From Amborella trichopoda (taxonomy: Eukaryota; Streptophyta; Magnoliopsida; Amborellales; Amborellaceae): DNA of 64,000 nucleotides. The DNA is taken from assembly GCF_000471905.2 (NCBI RefSeq), contig NW_006498246.1, forward strand, positions 66,887 through 130,886, in the 5' to 3' direction. A model generated the notes under the pieces. It had not been told where the DNA came from. It saw only the letters and a program-made list of their open reading frames with translations, and searched no databases. Shown here one piece after another: positions 1 through 9,972 of this stretch (its first letter is position 1; every line of letters starts with the position of its first letter). Made by a program: the position numbers and the translations under genes.

Positions 1-616
1 ATTTTTAGGTGGTTCTCGAAAGTTCATATTGAAAAATTCATCCCAAATAGGTCCTTTTAGATTCACAATATACTAAGGGAGCATAAGTTATATGCTCTAC
101 ACTGTATTTGAAGACCAATATAGAAAATTTTACTTTGCTTATTTTCCCCCTCTATCTCGGAGGGACTCCAGAAAAGAGGGAAAATAAAGATGAAACAGTC
201 TAATGTTGGGGATAGCTGACAACCATAATTATTTCAAAATCGAAATGGTTCACACTTATCAAGAAATCAACCTACAGAAGTCCGATGTTTCCTGACATTG
301 AAATGTACTAGCGCACTGGAATTCGTAATTCAACAAATAAAAAAAGTCAGCTGTGACAACAACGAAATGTGGAATGTCGGAATTTATAAAAAAAAAAAAC
401 ACAAAGAAAAAGACTGCCATAAAATTGAGGAAATTTTAGACTATGTGATAATTCCACCAATTATTTTGCATTTTGTACGTAACTTTTCTTATTATTGTTT
501 CATCAACTTTTGGAACGCCAGTAGCATTGTGAACACTTGAGCCGAAGAATTTAGTAGTTTCTTTTAGAGTTAATTACCCGAGAAAATATTTGATAATATT
601 GTATGCTTCCTATATG
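1..616. other. Intergenic, nothing recognised
   Basis: AT-rich sequence with no reading frame that resembles a known protein. The short 80-codon frame at 298-540 is lysine-rich low-complexity translation and is not credible as a gene. No repeat shared with the rest of the window was seen. Confidence 0.5.
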
Positions 617-1290
617 CCTGGAAATTAAAACAAAAGTTGGTCAACACGACTTTTTATTTTTGGACAAAATTTTCCTTCTGTCCAAGGATGTGATCCTCAA
701 ACCTCTTTTTAATTTTATTTTACTTTTGTTTTGTATTTATTAGAGCAGTGTCCGACATTTAAGAGGCATTGCCCAGCAGTTTGAGGATGGGAACCTCAGA
801 CCACTCTCTGGACTAAGAAAAAACGTGCTAATGCGATCCGAGGTCTTCATACTCCGACAACTTATTCTTTGTATTTTGTAAAGAATAAGTGGTTTGAGGA
901 TGGCAACCTTAAACCACCTTGGCACTGGATTACTTAGTCTAGAGTAAGCAGTCCGAGGGTGGGAACCTCAGACCACCCTAGCACCTTTCTTTTCTTAGTC
1001 CAGAGAACAGTTTGAGGTCCTCATCCTTAGATCGCTTATTCTAGTATTTCTAGAAACAATAAGACGTCCAAGAATGTGAACCTCTAACCGCTCTATGGAC
1101 TAAGAAAAATAAGTCTTAGGGAGGTTCGAGGTTCTTTTTCTTGGACCACTTGTTTTTTTACAAAATTACAAGAACAAGCATTTTTTTGCAAGGAGAAAGC
1201 AGTCTAAGGATGACATCCTTGGACCGCGACATAATTTTTTCAAAAGAAAAAAAAAATGATCGCATTGATCGACTTTAGTTGTACTTTTTG
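617..1290. mobile_element. Non-autonomous element with internal hairpin array (copy 1)
   Basis: The ends are imperfect inverted repeats: AAAGTTGGTCAACACGACTT near 634 is matched, inverted, by AAAGTCGATCAATGCGATCA near 1255-1275. Between them lie eight or nine short imperfect hairpins, near 680, 777, 834, 890, 949, 1011, 1066, 1120 and 1200, spaced about 55-100 bp. Each is built on GTCCRAGGATG followed within a few bases by its own complement. The clearest is at about 888-917, with near-perfect 11-bp arms. The start, motif and spacing recur at 20740-21130, so this is a dispersed family. No protein is encoded. The superfamily is unknown; a Mutator-like non-autonomous element is one possibility. 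Confidence 0.55.
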
Positions 1291-1470
1291 AGTATATAGG
1301 GAGCATACCTTATTTTCAGATATTTTTTTTATAAGTAATTAACTCTTTCTTTTAAGAGTGAAAAACTTCATTTCATGCATATATCACGTCTCGTGTAGTC
1401 GCACGTTTGAATTTGCTTCCTTGAGAGCTATTTAAGTTATGTTTTCAAGTGGAAGATAAGGATCACTGAA

Positions 1471-2426
1471 AGGGTGTGGTTTCGACTTGTACAATCCAAT
1501 TAAGGCATACCACCAAATTTTTTCATAACATATAATTTTGTTTTAAAGAATTATTACGATTATCTCAAAATCTATTATTGTATCTAATTATAAAATTTTG
1601 AACTTTAAAAAAGGTTAAAATCAAGCAAATCTATAAACATATAGAAATTTTTAGAATGGACAGTCCAAATGTTTTTTTGAAAAAATTACAAAAATACCCC
1701 AAGACTACACTTTCTAGGCAACTTACACCCAACCTAACTTTTTCTCTCACTTTTTTTCGCAAAATACATTTTCTATGCAAATACCCCCAACCAAAAAAGA
1801 AATCAAAAAAATACCTAAACTACCCTCCCTTACGTTTACCTTACCCAGGCCTCTCTCCTCTATCCCACAAAAATAGGACTCCGGTACTGTTAAGTTGCGG
1901 TCGGGCAATAGAATACTCTCTAAAGGGCAGTTTGACAATAGATGTTTGCGGTCTGGCAGTTGTAAAGGGTGGTCCGACCGTAGATGTTACTGGATTCCGG
2001 TGCTCCGGCATTATGTAAAATGCGGTCCGACAGTTTCGGTCTGGTAATGGTCTTAAGCCGGTCCAGCACTTGAATTTTTGTAAAGGACGGGCTGGCAATG
2101 CGATGGTGTGCTCCGGCAATGTGCTACTGGGTCCAAAAGTTAACGTCAAATCTGGCATAGAAAAGAACTTTTTTTCTTCAGGGTATTTGCATATAAAGTT
2201 TGTTTTGGGGATAAAAGTGATGAAAAAGGTTAGGTTGGGCGTAAGTTGCATAGAAAGTGTGATCCTGAATGTTTTTTTTGTAAGTTTCCATTTATTGTTT
2301 TTCATATTTATACATCTTGAAGTCAAGATGATCAATTAGAGATTTTTTCTACATTGAAAGAACCCTTTCCGATGGATTTTTGAAGTGCATCTTTACTTCT
2401 AAGGTGGAAACCTTATATAACCTTTT
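1471..2426 (-). mobile_element. Mutator-like MITE, family B copy 1 (interrupted)
   Basis: A reverse-oriented copy of the roughly 390-bp family also seen at 15867, 19191, 19587, 29102 and 34868. The outer end (AGGGTGTGG...) and the 'aattaaggc' sub-terminal block are recognisable at 1471-1670. The other half resumes at about 2290-2426, where it contains the family's 'gatgatcaattagag' block. About 600 bp of a different element sits between the halves. Some host bases at the junction are missing. Confidence 0.65.
1679..2289. mobile_element. Nested MITE with ~110-bp TIRs and GGTCCGG-type internal repeats
   Basis: The first and last ~110 bp are inverted copies of each other. CTTTCTAGGCAACTTAC near 1711 pairs with the complement of GTAAGTTGCATAGAAAG near 2242, and the match continues inward through the 'tatgcaaatacc' block. 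The middle (1865-2135) is a degenerate array of a roughly 28-bp unit containing GGTCCGGCA or GGTCTGGCA. The whole piece splits a family B MITE, so it is the younger insertion. The reading frames over it on both strands are by-products of the array. No clean target-site duplication was found. Confidence 0.6.
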
Positions 2427-2525
2427 TTGATATTTAAATATGACTACCCAAAAAAGAAAGACGTTGTACCCAATCTTGAGAAATTTTGTTTTCTACCGGC
2501 ATACTAAGTACATTTAAAATTTAGA

Positions 2526-3275
2526 AAGGTTTATATATATAGAAGCAAGGTTCGCATCGAAATCTTTTTTTTTTTTTTCAGCGCACGTAACTTTTATTCA
2601 ATAATAAACTCAATTACAATGATAAGGATGAAAGAAACAGTCGGCATGAATCCCATCTTTAACAAGAAGATCAACTCTCTCATTAGCCTCCCTGTAAACA
2701 TAGTTGAAGGCGACCACCTGATTTTTGCATAAGTCCGCAACGAAAACTTTCTTAAACTCCCTAGAGACTTACTCTTCCCCAAACACCAGTTTACAAACTT
2801 CAGAGAATCCCCTTCCACCTCCCATCCCACACACAGAAATTGTTCCTTCATGAATTTAATTCTTTGTAAAACCGATAAAAACTTAACGGTATTGGTTGTT
2901 ATAATCCCACATGGGTTAGAATAGAAGAAAATTCCCCTGCCTAAAAAATCTGATAATACACCTCCCATCCCCACTGAAGTAAGAGGATTCTTCAATTGAT
3001 CATCTTGACCTTAAGATGTATAATATAAAGAAGATAAATTATTCCAAGTCCTAAGCATAATTCATATGGTAAGAAGTTATCTAGATTTTTTATTTTAAGA
3101 TTTTAAGTGTTTATAGATATGCTTAATATGTACCGTCTTTGAAATTTTAAATTTCATAATTAAGCTGGAATATGGAATTTCAAACCATCGTAAGGTTTTA
3201 AACACCAAAACTACATTCTTTTGCTAAAAATTTAAAGGTTCACCGAAGGTGCTCACCTTACATATACCGCACCCT
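2526..3275 (+). mobile_element. MITE family B copy 2 (interrupted by a LINE)
   Basis: A family B-like start ('ggtttatata...aaggttcgca') at 2526-2564 stops at a poly-T run. The family's 'ttgatcatcttgac...aagatgta' block and the downstream half resume at 2991-3275. The inserted DNA is a LINE tail. About 70 bp of the family consensus is missing at the junction. This copy is much more diverged than the one at 15867. Confidence 0.45.
2565..2993 (-). pseudogene. 5'-truncated L1-type LINE tail, RNase H domain
   Basis: The minus strand has a 133-codon open frame (2995-2594) that resembles the C-terminal RNase H-like domain of plant L1 LINEs. It shows the G-x-GGVLSDFLGR start, a 'SNPCGI' strand, a VEGDS-type block (here VEGDSLKFVNWC) and a C-terminal 'RLMRELIFLLKMG' where the family has the Asn/Ala-rich 'ANxxADxLAKxG' helix. 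Several catalytic positions are lost. The frame is followed on its 3' side by a 14-base poly-T (2565-2578), which is the poly-A tail of a minus-strand LINE. It looks like a 5'-truncated insertion rather than a host gene. Confidence 0.6.
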
Positions 3276-3393
3276 ACATATACCTCACCCATAAAATTTA
3301 CTTCACCATGTAGATAGTTCTGCCAGCAGTCATGTAGATCGTTCTGCCAGCCGTTTTTAGTTTTCCTATATTGTCCCTACTATGTAAAGTGTT

Positions 3394-3533
3394 TATGGTT
3401 TAGGATTTAGGATATTTCTATATTACACAAACCCTATTTTGAAAAGTGTCTCAGGGTTTACGATTTAGGGTTTCGGGGTTTGGGGTTCAAGGTCTAGGGT
3501 TTCAGGGTTTAGGTATTAGGGTTTAGAAACTAG
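3394..3533. repeat. Degenerate telomere-type TTTAGGG repeats
   Basis: Fifteen or so decayed units such as TTTAGGG, TTTCGGGG, GTTTGGGG and GTTTCAGGG run in one direction, interspersed with 'taggattt'. This is the plant telomere repeat in decayed form inside the chromosome arm. Flanks on either side (3276-3393 and 3534-4040) show no gene. Confidence 0.6.
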
Positions 3534-4045
3534 ATGGAGAAAATAAATAATCAAAGCGGTCTGACTTTTTGTGTAATTTTTTATCAAAACTGACCCATTA
3601 TGTATTTTATTATATTATTTGTGTCCGTATGTAAATTACTCTAATTATTTACTTGGGTGTTATTAAAATCGAATAACCGGAGGAAATGCTCCCTCGGAGC
3701 TCAAAATCTTTAGGGCACGTTTGATTGTTGATGATCCTCTTGCACAAATTGGTAGGGGTGGCTTCCAAACCTAATATTTTTTGTGACGTTGTTTACGGAA
3801 GCTGTTGGAACCTGTGAGTTGTGAATTACAGCTTCCAGTGGAGCCAAGAAATGTGGGCGTCTAATTTGGAGGATCTTGGATATTCGATCCCTCACTTCCG
3901 AAAAATTTCAGCAAACAAACACCCCCCTTGGTCCCCCGGGAGCGACTACTCATTTCCGCCAGTCGATGGCAGAGCATATTAGAGTGTAGAGAGAGAAGAT
4001 GATAGAAATAGAACCCCATTTTCGATTCACGGGAGTGAATTGTCT
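3534..4045. other. Upstream region of the AP2-like gene
   Basis: No coding sequence was recognised. The 61-codon minus-strand frame at 3710-3895 has no recognisable motif. The segment from about 3940 onward becomes rich in AGAGAG and leads into the promoter described next. Confidence 0.4.
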
Positions 4046-4047
4046 CC

Positions 4048-4058
4048 TTTATATAATA
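4048..4058 (+). promoter_or_regulatory. Probable TATA box of AP2-like gene 1
   Basis: TTTATATAATA lies about 30 bp upstream of 'gagctcttttgcctcttc', the point from which similarity to the leaders at 15.65 kb and 26.3 kb begins. This fits a transcription start near 4080-4090 and a leader of about 660 nt before the start codon at 4752. An unseen intron in the leader is possible. Confidence 0.45.
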
Positions 4059-4089
4059 ATTGAATCAGAGCTCTTTTGCCTCTTCATTT

Positions 4090-4751
4090 CTCTTTCATAG
4101 CATTCCAGTAGAGAGAGAAAGAGTGTGAGAGAGAGAGAGAGAGAGTAATCTTTTCCCAAAGAACAGGGTCCTTGTTTCTGTTGGACATTCTAGAGAGAGA
4201 GAAAGAGCGATTTTCTTCCCAAGGAGATAACCGAAACACAGAATTCCCACATTTGGCTGGAAATTACAGAGAGAGAGAGAGCGAGAGAGTGGCGTTCTTG
4301 GGCAAGGAAAGAAGTGGCAGTGGTCTTCCACATTGAGATCTCTGTTGAAATATGTAGAGAGAGAAAGTGAAACAGACTTGCCTTCTTGCTCTTGGCATAA
4401 AGAATCGTTTCACCATCTGGGGTTCTTCGCTAGGGGATTCTTTGGACGACGGGAGTTTGGATCGTCCTTTCTTGGAGATCTCTAGAGGAAGCACATCCCC
4501 TCTAGTTCTTAGCTCGCCCAAACCACAGAACACTGATTACTGAGCCATTGCAATACATTTCAGCTTCTTGATTTCCACCTCTGCTGATTTTAGTGATTAA
4601 TTTCTCGCCCCCTGGTTAATCTCTCACCCCCAACCACAGGCCAGCTTTAAGCCTGAAGAAGAGGGACAAAAATTCCGTGTTCTTGAGGTTTCCTCTTCTT
4701 AGAAATTCTAGAGAGAGAAAGTGACAGAGAAATACAGGCATCTGAGAGAGA
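4090..4751 (+). repeat. GA-repeat leader of AP2-like gene 1
   Basis: About six degenerate units of 80-110 bp, each opening with TAGAGAGAGAAA(G) followed by unique sequence. Openings lie near 4110, 4191, 4267, 4353, 4483 and 4709. Similar units lie upstream of the minus-strand paralogue (21822-22440) and in relics near 15.4-15.7 and 26.2-26.45 kb. GAGA runs in plant 5' leaders are known targets of BBR/BPC GAGA-binding proteins; that role here is inference. Minus-strand frames across this stretch are serine/leucine translations of the repeat. Confidence 0.5.
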
Positions 4752-5777
4752 ATGGCTTCCGAGCAAGCCAGTAGCAGCAATACAAATGAGGGGGGAGAAG
4801 GAGTGGGAACGAGTGAAATTACAGAGGTAGAGAGCGAAACTGAAAACAACAACAACCATGAGAGCTGGACACTGATACCCGTGAATTTGGAGTGGATGGG
4901 AGCGAAAGAGATGGCGGACGGTAAGTTCACGGCGGTTGTGTACAATGAAAACACCCCTTCATTACAAGAGAAACTCGTGCTAAAGACCTTCCATACCAGA
5001 GAGGAGGCAGCACGTGCACAAGAAGAGTCTATCGGGAAGCATCCGAATGCTTACGAACATGCGTTGATGGTGAACCTCATGTGGCGTATGGAAGAAGAGG
5101 GAGCGGATGAAGCAGGCATTAGCAGCACGACACAGGAGAGGGAAGAAGGAGAGGGAAGGGGTGAAATTACAGAGGTAGTGAGAGAAACTGGAAACAATAG
5201 GAAGGAGAAGAGATGGAAACAGTTGCCGAATAACTGGAATTGGTTGGACGTGAAGGAGACAGCGGATGGAAAGTTTGCGACCGCTGTTGCTGTTGAAACC
5301 AGCCATTCAAAACTGACGCTTGTAAGAAAGAGTTTCGATACCCGAGAGCAGGCGGTACGCGCACATGAAGGGTCTTACAGCAGGCATGGAACAGATTTTG
5401 ATGATGCCTTGATCATCGACCGGCAGTGCGTGTGGGTGGATGAGAGAGAAAAGAAGGGCCTGTTTCAGGGGTTCAAAGATAGCTTCAAGAAGATGATGGT
5501 ATGCGTGCATAAACCCCTATATTTCATTTTCTTGTTTCTTTTGTTTGTTCCTTTTCTTTGCTTCTCTCTCTCTCTCTCTCCTTTGATCTTCTAGTTCGCT
5601 CTGGTTCCATGTTCTTTATCCTCTCTCTCTGGTTATTTGATTGTTCTTACTTCTTTGAATCAATTTCTTTTTTAAGGTTTCTCTCTCTCTCTAGTTGTTT
5701 GATTGTTCTTACTTCTTTGAATCAATTTCTTTTTTAAGGTTTGCGAGTCTAAGAAGTATAAGGAGAAGCAGGATTGA
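4752..5777 (+). CDS. Two-domain AP2/ERF-like protein (261 aa, two exons)
   Basis: Exon 1 is 4752-5498 (249 codons) and ends at a GTATGC donor. Exon 2 is 5739-5777 after TTTTTTAAG and adds VCESKKYKEKQD and a stop, in phase 0. The protein carries two copies of a domain, at about residues 41-108 and 157-222. Each has a W-x-G/D-V/A-K start, DGKF-x-A-V strands, a hydrophobic strand and the helix TFHTREEAARAQE or SFDTREQAVRAHE. The helix and strand order match the AP2/ERF fold (GKWxAEIRD...LGTFDTAEEAARAYD), but the canonical YRG and WLG residues are missing, so DNA binding is inferred. The copies come from a 348-bp (116-aa) internal tandem duplication that includes the acidic linker (SEITEVESET / GEITEVVRET). 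The tail FKDSFKKMM is lysine-rich. Paralogues at 21.8 kb and 27.2 kb are broken; this copy is intact. The true function is unknown. Confidence 0.7.
5621..5738 (+). repeat. Tandem duplication of the intron's 3' splice region
   Basis: Two near-identical units, 5621-5676 and 5681-5738, each hold CTCTCTCT, 'ttgttcttacttctttgaat' and end in TTTTTTAAG|GTTT. The intron therefore has two equally good acceptors. Use of the second gives the 261-aa product. Use of the first gives VSLSL and a stop six codons on, a slightly shorter C-terminus. Confidence 0.7.
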
Positions 5778-6571
5778 GGAAAGAGAAAAACAAGACAGAA
5801 ATGTGGAAGCTCTAGAAGAGAAATGATAATCCAGAACCATGCTTGTTATATTGTCCGAGATTTTTCTGTCGTCAATCTACTTTGCTTCTCTCATTCATAT
5901 GAAAGTAACTCTTACTTGTTTTTTTTTTTTTCTTTTTAATTTTCAAAGCATCGATTTCATCAGCAATGTACATGAATGTATGTGAATGCCATTCTTTCAA
6001 CAAAGGTCACCACAATCATCATCTTAATTGTATTTGAAGGTGTGATCTGTAATCGTTGCAGGCATTTGTATCAGATCTCAATAAGGGAATTTTCATTAAA
6101 ATGCCGGTGATTGCTTCATATTCCCTTTTTTCCCTTCATCTGTATGTGTGATGGCACTTTTTTCCTTATTGATTCAATGTGTGTGTGTATATAATACATG
6201 TTGATGTTGTTTGGGATATTGGTCTTGGGTCGATGAGGCCTTCTAGATTGATGAGCTAATCTGTAGAATGTTGAGGGACATTTTAAGGTAATGTTTTCAT
6301 TTTTTCCATTTTTAATTCAGGTTTGAAAGTGCACCATGCAAAATGCATATAACACAAGAACAATGTGTGTGTTTTGGAATGTCAAAAGCCCTACATCAAA
6401 CCGCCCACAAAAAAAAAACAACTCTTTAACCGCTCAAACACTTCTATTTTATTTTATTTTCTATGGTTTTCTTATTTCTTTGTAAATGTTCAAAGAGTTG
6501 CTCAAATGCTTAATACGTTTGTGTTTTGAGCCATGATAAAGTTTGTTTTATTTTATTTTGTATTTAAAATA
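5778..6571 (+). other. 3' flank of AP2-like gene 1
   Basis: Probable 3' untranslated and downstream DNA. No open frame of interest was seen. A poly-T run lies at 5921-5932, and a short TG run at 6178-6190. Confidence 0.35.
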
Positions 6572-7082
6572 AGGAAAGGTCTCTATGCTTCCCTTACAGT
6601 ATAGAAGTTCTATCCTCCCCCTACCATCCAGCCGTCCAATTTTGATCAAGAGAGCTACTCACCATTTGATCTTAGATCCGACGTCTCAAAATATTTTATT
6701 TTTATTTTTTATACAAATTGTATGAATATAAAATTTGGTACGTGTAATCTTTTCATTGGGACGCACCTATAAAAATTATTTAAAATAATTTTTTGATAAA
6801 ATATAATGACCAAAATACCCCTTGAATTTTTCAGGGGTATTTTTGTCATTTTATGTTATTGATAGTAATGTCTTTATATTTTTCGCTAGTGAGAGTTTAA
6901 TAGAGGAATGGACATCCAAAATTTGGTGTCAAAATAGTTTATAGAAAAAAAATTGAAAATCAAATAGTGTAGAGATATGACATTGTGATTGGGGCAATCT
7001 TAGCCCTCCATTCAGAATGGATGGTTGAATAAGGGGGAGGATAGAACTTCTATGCTGTTGGGGAAGCATAGAAAGTTTTCCC
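6572..7082. mobile_element. Mutator-like MITE, family A copy 1
   Basis: Long terminal inverted repeats of about 70 bp: AGGAAAGGTCTCTATGCTTC at the left against GGGAAAACTTTCTATGCTTC, inverted, at the right. Both sides continue into 'atagaagttctatcctcccc'. The element is flanked by 9-bp direct repeats differing at one base (TTTAAAATA at 6563-6571, ATTAAAATA at 7083-7091). A 9-bp target duplication is the hallmark of Mutator-superfamily elements. No protein is encoded. Confidence 0.8.
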
Positions 7083-7192
7083 ATTAAAATATGAGGCTAA
7101 TATTTCGTTTCTTTGTCCATTGGGGGATTGGAGAGTAGGACTTTCAAATGGTATTGTATACAATGGGAACATTTATCTTAGATATATGGAGG

Positions 7193-7385
7193 TTACGATT
7201 ACTTATAACCTTCCGATGCTAAATCTGATAGCATGGGTGTTTCATTAAGCTCGCGAAAATTTCCTTTGAAGTTTGATTTTGGTCAATGGAATAAATGCAG
7301 TTATTTAATGTCACATATAATGGTCATGATTAATTGTGACCACCTTGTAACTAAAGTAAAAATGTTGCATTGTATACTTTTCCCT
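7193..7385 (+). repeat. Dispersed repeat E, copy 1
   Basis: About 190 bp shared with 14104-14290 ('ttacttataacc-tccgatg', 'ggtgt-tca-aa-tc', 'aataaatg-agcca', 'gatta-ttgtgaccacctt'). A weaker third copy follows the assembly gap at 30765-30900. Coding capacity is absent. Confidence 0.55.
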
Positions 7386-7406
7386 TTCAAATTCTCAAAT
7401 ACTTAA

Positions 7407-9040
7407 GGCCAAGTTTGGATGTTAAAGAAAAAAAATATTCACATTGAAAAAAAATGCAATTTTTTTCCTCCTCAATTGAGAAACATTAGCGTTTTATTTT
7501 ATTATGTTGGTAGACTGTTTGGATGTCTATTAAAATATGAGAAGAAAATTTATTTGACAGCGTTTGGATGCGTTGCAATAAATTCTAAATTCGTATTTTT
7601 TCTTTATTTTCTTATTACATAAAAACGTTTGACCAACCTTTATTGTTAACTTTGTTTTTCATGGGCTTGATAAACATATAATTTGGAAAAATATAAATTA
7701 TTCCATGGACATAGAGAGGAGAATGAACAATTATATTTCTAATTAAGAGCGTTTTGCACCAATTTCAGAACCCATGAACGATAACCCAAGTAATTAATTA
7801 TTATAATCCAAAGTATTGAAAATTTTCCACAAAAGAGAGTAATGGAAAATATGATTACAACTTTCCTATCTATGTGCCGTATTATACTCAACAATGAGCA
7901 CAGTCATCCCAAAGTGCATTAACAATACGATCTCATTGTTCATCGCCATCATTTTTATCAACTTGAGGGTTTACATCATTATGTTGAATATTTGTTCCTT
8001 CAACTGATCCATGTTCAAGATCCCTATCATACTCTTCATTGAGCCAATCATCACCACCTGTCATAATTTGGATATGAATATGTTAAGTGCAAGCAACAAC
8101 GACTATCTTAACTTCTGTTTCATATGGATATGTTGTAGCCACCTTCTGAAGAGATGAATGGCGAAGATTGAAGAGCTCCTTTGCATTTTTGTGGGGCCTA
8201 AAATTCCCCGACCATTAGCCTTCAAATGATATCTCACACCCCTAAATGGAGCTATGAAGCTTCGTTTGCTCGCATAATCAGCGTCGATGAGATAATATTT
8301 ATCTGAATGCATATAAATGACAAAAGTTATATATATGTATTCTAAAAGTAATGGTATTTTTGTAGGAAGTGGATGAGGACTATGACATTTACTAGCAACC
8401 TTGAAATGAAATTTAAATATTCTACCGAATATAAAAATTTTTAAGATAAGGAAAATAACGGTGACATCTTGGAAACTTGAAACCAGATTTTTGTGTAGCT
8501 TTTAACACAGAAGAATCTGATGATAATCCCTTCCACCCAACAAGTACATATACAAAGTGAAGGTCAAAAGAACAAGCTGCCATTACATTTTGTGAAAAAG
8601 AGCCTTGCCTATTTTGATATGGAGCTTGCTCTTTAGCACCAATACTCAAAGGAATATGGGTACCATCTATTGCCCCATTGCAATTCTTCAAAAGCAAATC
8701 AATAAAACTTCAATTAAAATCCATCAATTGTTTCTCAAAATTATCAAAAGATACATAAATTTAAAATACATACATTGAAAAAAGGAAAATACATGCTTTT
8801 TTTGCGAAATTTTTGAGGTTTGCTACTTGAAGGTAGATAAACATAGTCAAATGATAATTTATATATTGTATTGAGAACTCTCTCAAAATGGCGACTAACG
8901 GTTTCACCTGAATGCTAGAACCGGTCTTGGACTCTGCAATTGCTTGAGCTCTTCCCCATAACATATAAGAACATTGCCAGCTGATCTTCAACCTTTATAC
9001 CTCGAGTATCAATCAGAAGATGTCTACTTCAAAGAATCTG
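7407..9040 (-). mobile_element. PIF/Harbinger transposon remnant
   Basis: A possible left end, GGCCAAGTTTGGATG, follows a TTAA at 7403-7406, in keeping with TTA/TAA target preference. A decayed transposase gene on the minus strand occupies the right part. No matching right end was found, because Copia-derived sequence begins at 9029. The element is thus truncated and cannot move by itself. Confidence 0.5.
7885..9035 (-). pseudogene. Harbinger-type (ALP1-like) transposase pseudogene
   Basis: Reading on the minus strand, the order of blocks is that of plant PIF/Harbinger DDE transposases (DDE_Tnp_4). First come 'LLIDTRGIKVEDQLAMFLYV' and 'HSGETVSRHFERVLNTIYKL' (about 9020-8830). Then a short probable intron lies at about 8700-8770, followed by 'KNCNGAIDGTHIPLSI' with the first catalytic Asp (8697-8650). 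Next are 'SQNVMAACSFDLHFVYVLVGW', 'YYLIDADYASKRSFIAPFRGVRYHL' with the second Asp (8300-8220), and a frameshifted 'KELFNLRHSSL'. The acidic C-terminal tail 'DDWLNEEYDRDLEHGS' ends near 7890. An in-frame stop precedes HSGET, and further stops and a frameshift break the rest. It is clearly dead. Confidence 0.8.
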
Positions 9041-9425
9041 ACAAAAATTTTCAAATACATTTACCTCTGAAAAAAGGACTTCATGTGATCTAGTCAAGGA
9101 CTTAGTTTGCAATGGTTGCAATGGGCCACACACATTAGCATGATGTAATCCAAGTGGGCATTTTGCTCTCCATACTTTTCCTACTGAAAATGATATTTGA
9201 TGTTGTTTCCATAAAGACAAGCTTCACAAATTTCACCATCATAACTAATTTTTTGTCATTCAACATTTCTTTTTTGTTCAATAATTTCCATCCATTAAAG
9301 TGAAGAAATCCATATCTCATTTGCCATAGTTGGGATTCATTTCCAACGCTTGCAGGCATGATTTTCTAAGCATGACAATTCGAAAGGGAACATCTTATTT
9401 TCAGCTATTAAAAAATTTGATATGG
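9029..9425 (-). pseudogene. Copia polyprotein fragment (GAG-pre-integrase)
   Basis: Minus-strand pieces 'NKMFPFELS', 'SQLWQMRYGFLHFNGWKLLN' and, in another frame, 'GKQHQISFSVGKVWRAKCPL' followed by 'HHANVCGP' are the GAG-pre-integrase and integrase-start region of Copia elements. The histidine and cysteine zinc positions are partly kept. It is out of order with, and not continuous with, the Copia element at 9973-14101, so it is a separate fragment. Stops and frameshifts break it. Confidence 0.7.
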
Positions 9426-9647
9426 TCAAACCAGATTTTATTTTATTTTTAAGGAAAATTTACGTGTAGACGGGAAACAAGGTCCGTTATAACAGTTTGG
9501 CCCAAAAATGGGCCGATATTACCAAGAATGACAAAATCCTCAATTTTTTTTTTTTGACAACTTTGCCCCCAATCCGATGTTTCTAACATCGGATTGCACT
9601 TAACCCCTTCCCGCTAAAACCCTCACGATCTTGTTAAGGAATCTTTC

Positions 9648-9685
<38 letters not shown>

Positions 9686-9972
9686 CCTCGATCTAATGTT
9701 TCAAACTTCAAACCGATATTGGGGTTAAAAACCCCCAAATCTTCCCATTTTTCTCCCTCTTAGTAGATTTCATTCTGTCTCTCTCGAAAAACTTCTATCC
9801 CTTTGAAAACTTCCCTTTCTCTCTCTCGATTGCCACAACATCATCTCTCTCTCCATCGGATTGGATTGAATATCTCATCACCAGAGGATCGTTATTTCTC
9901 ATATAAATCAAGCATATTTACCATCTATTTTTTATTTTTCTATTGCTTTTTTGCATGAATGTACCATATATT
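9426..9972. other. Spacer with poly-T and palindromic GGCCC block
   Basis: A block 'cccgttataac-gtttggccc-aaaa-tgggccgatatta' (about 9480-9520) resembles 20255-20325. A long poly-T lies at 9652-9682, and a CT-rich stretch at 9775-9860. The block and flank may be an end of an unrecognised element. No protein was recognised. Confidence 0.35.

Noticed and set aside
4095-5510. Several minus-strand frames opposite the AP2-like gene and its leader
   Set aside because: Antisense of the GA repeat (Ser/Leu runs) or of the real coding strand; no motif of their own.
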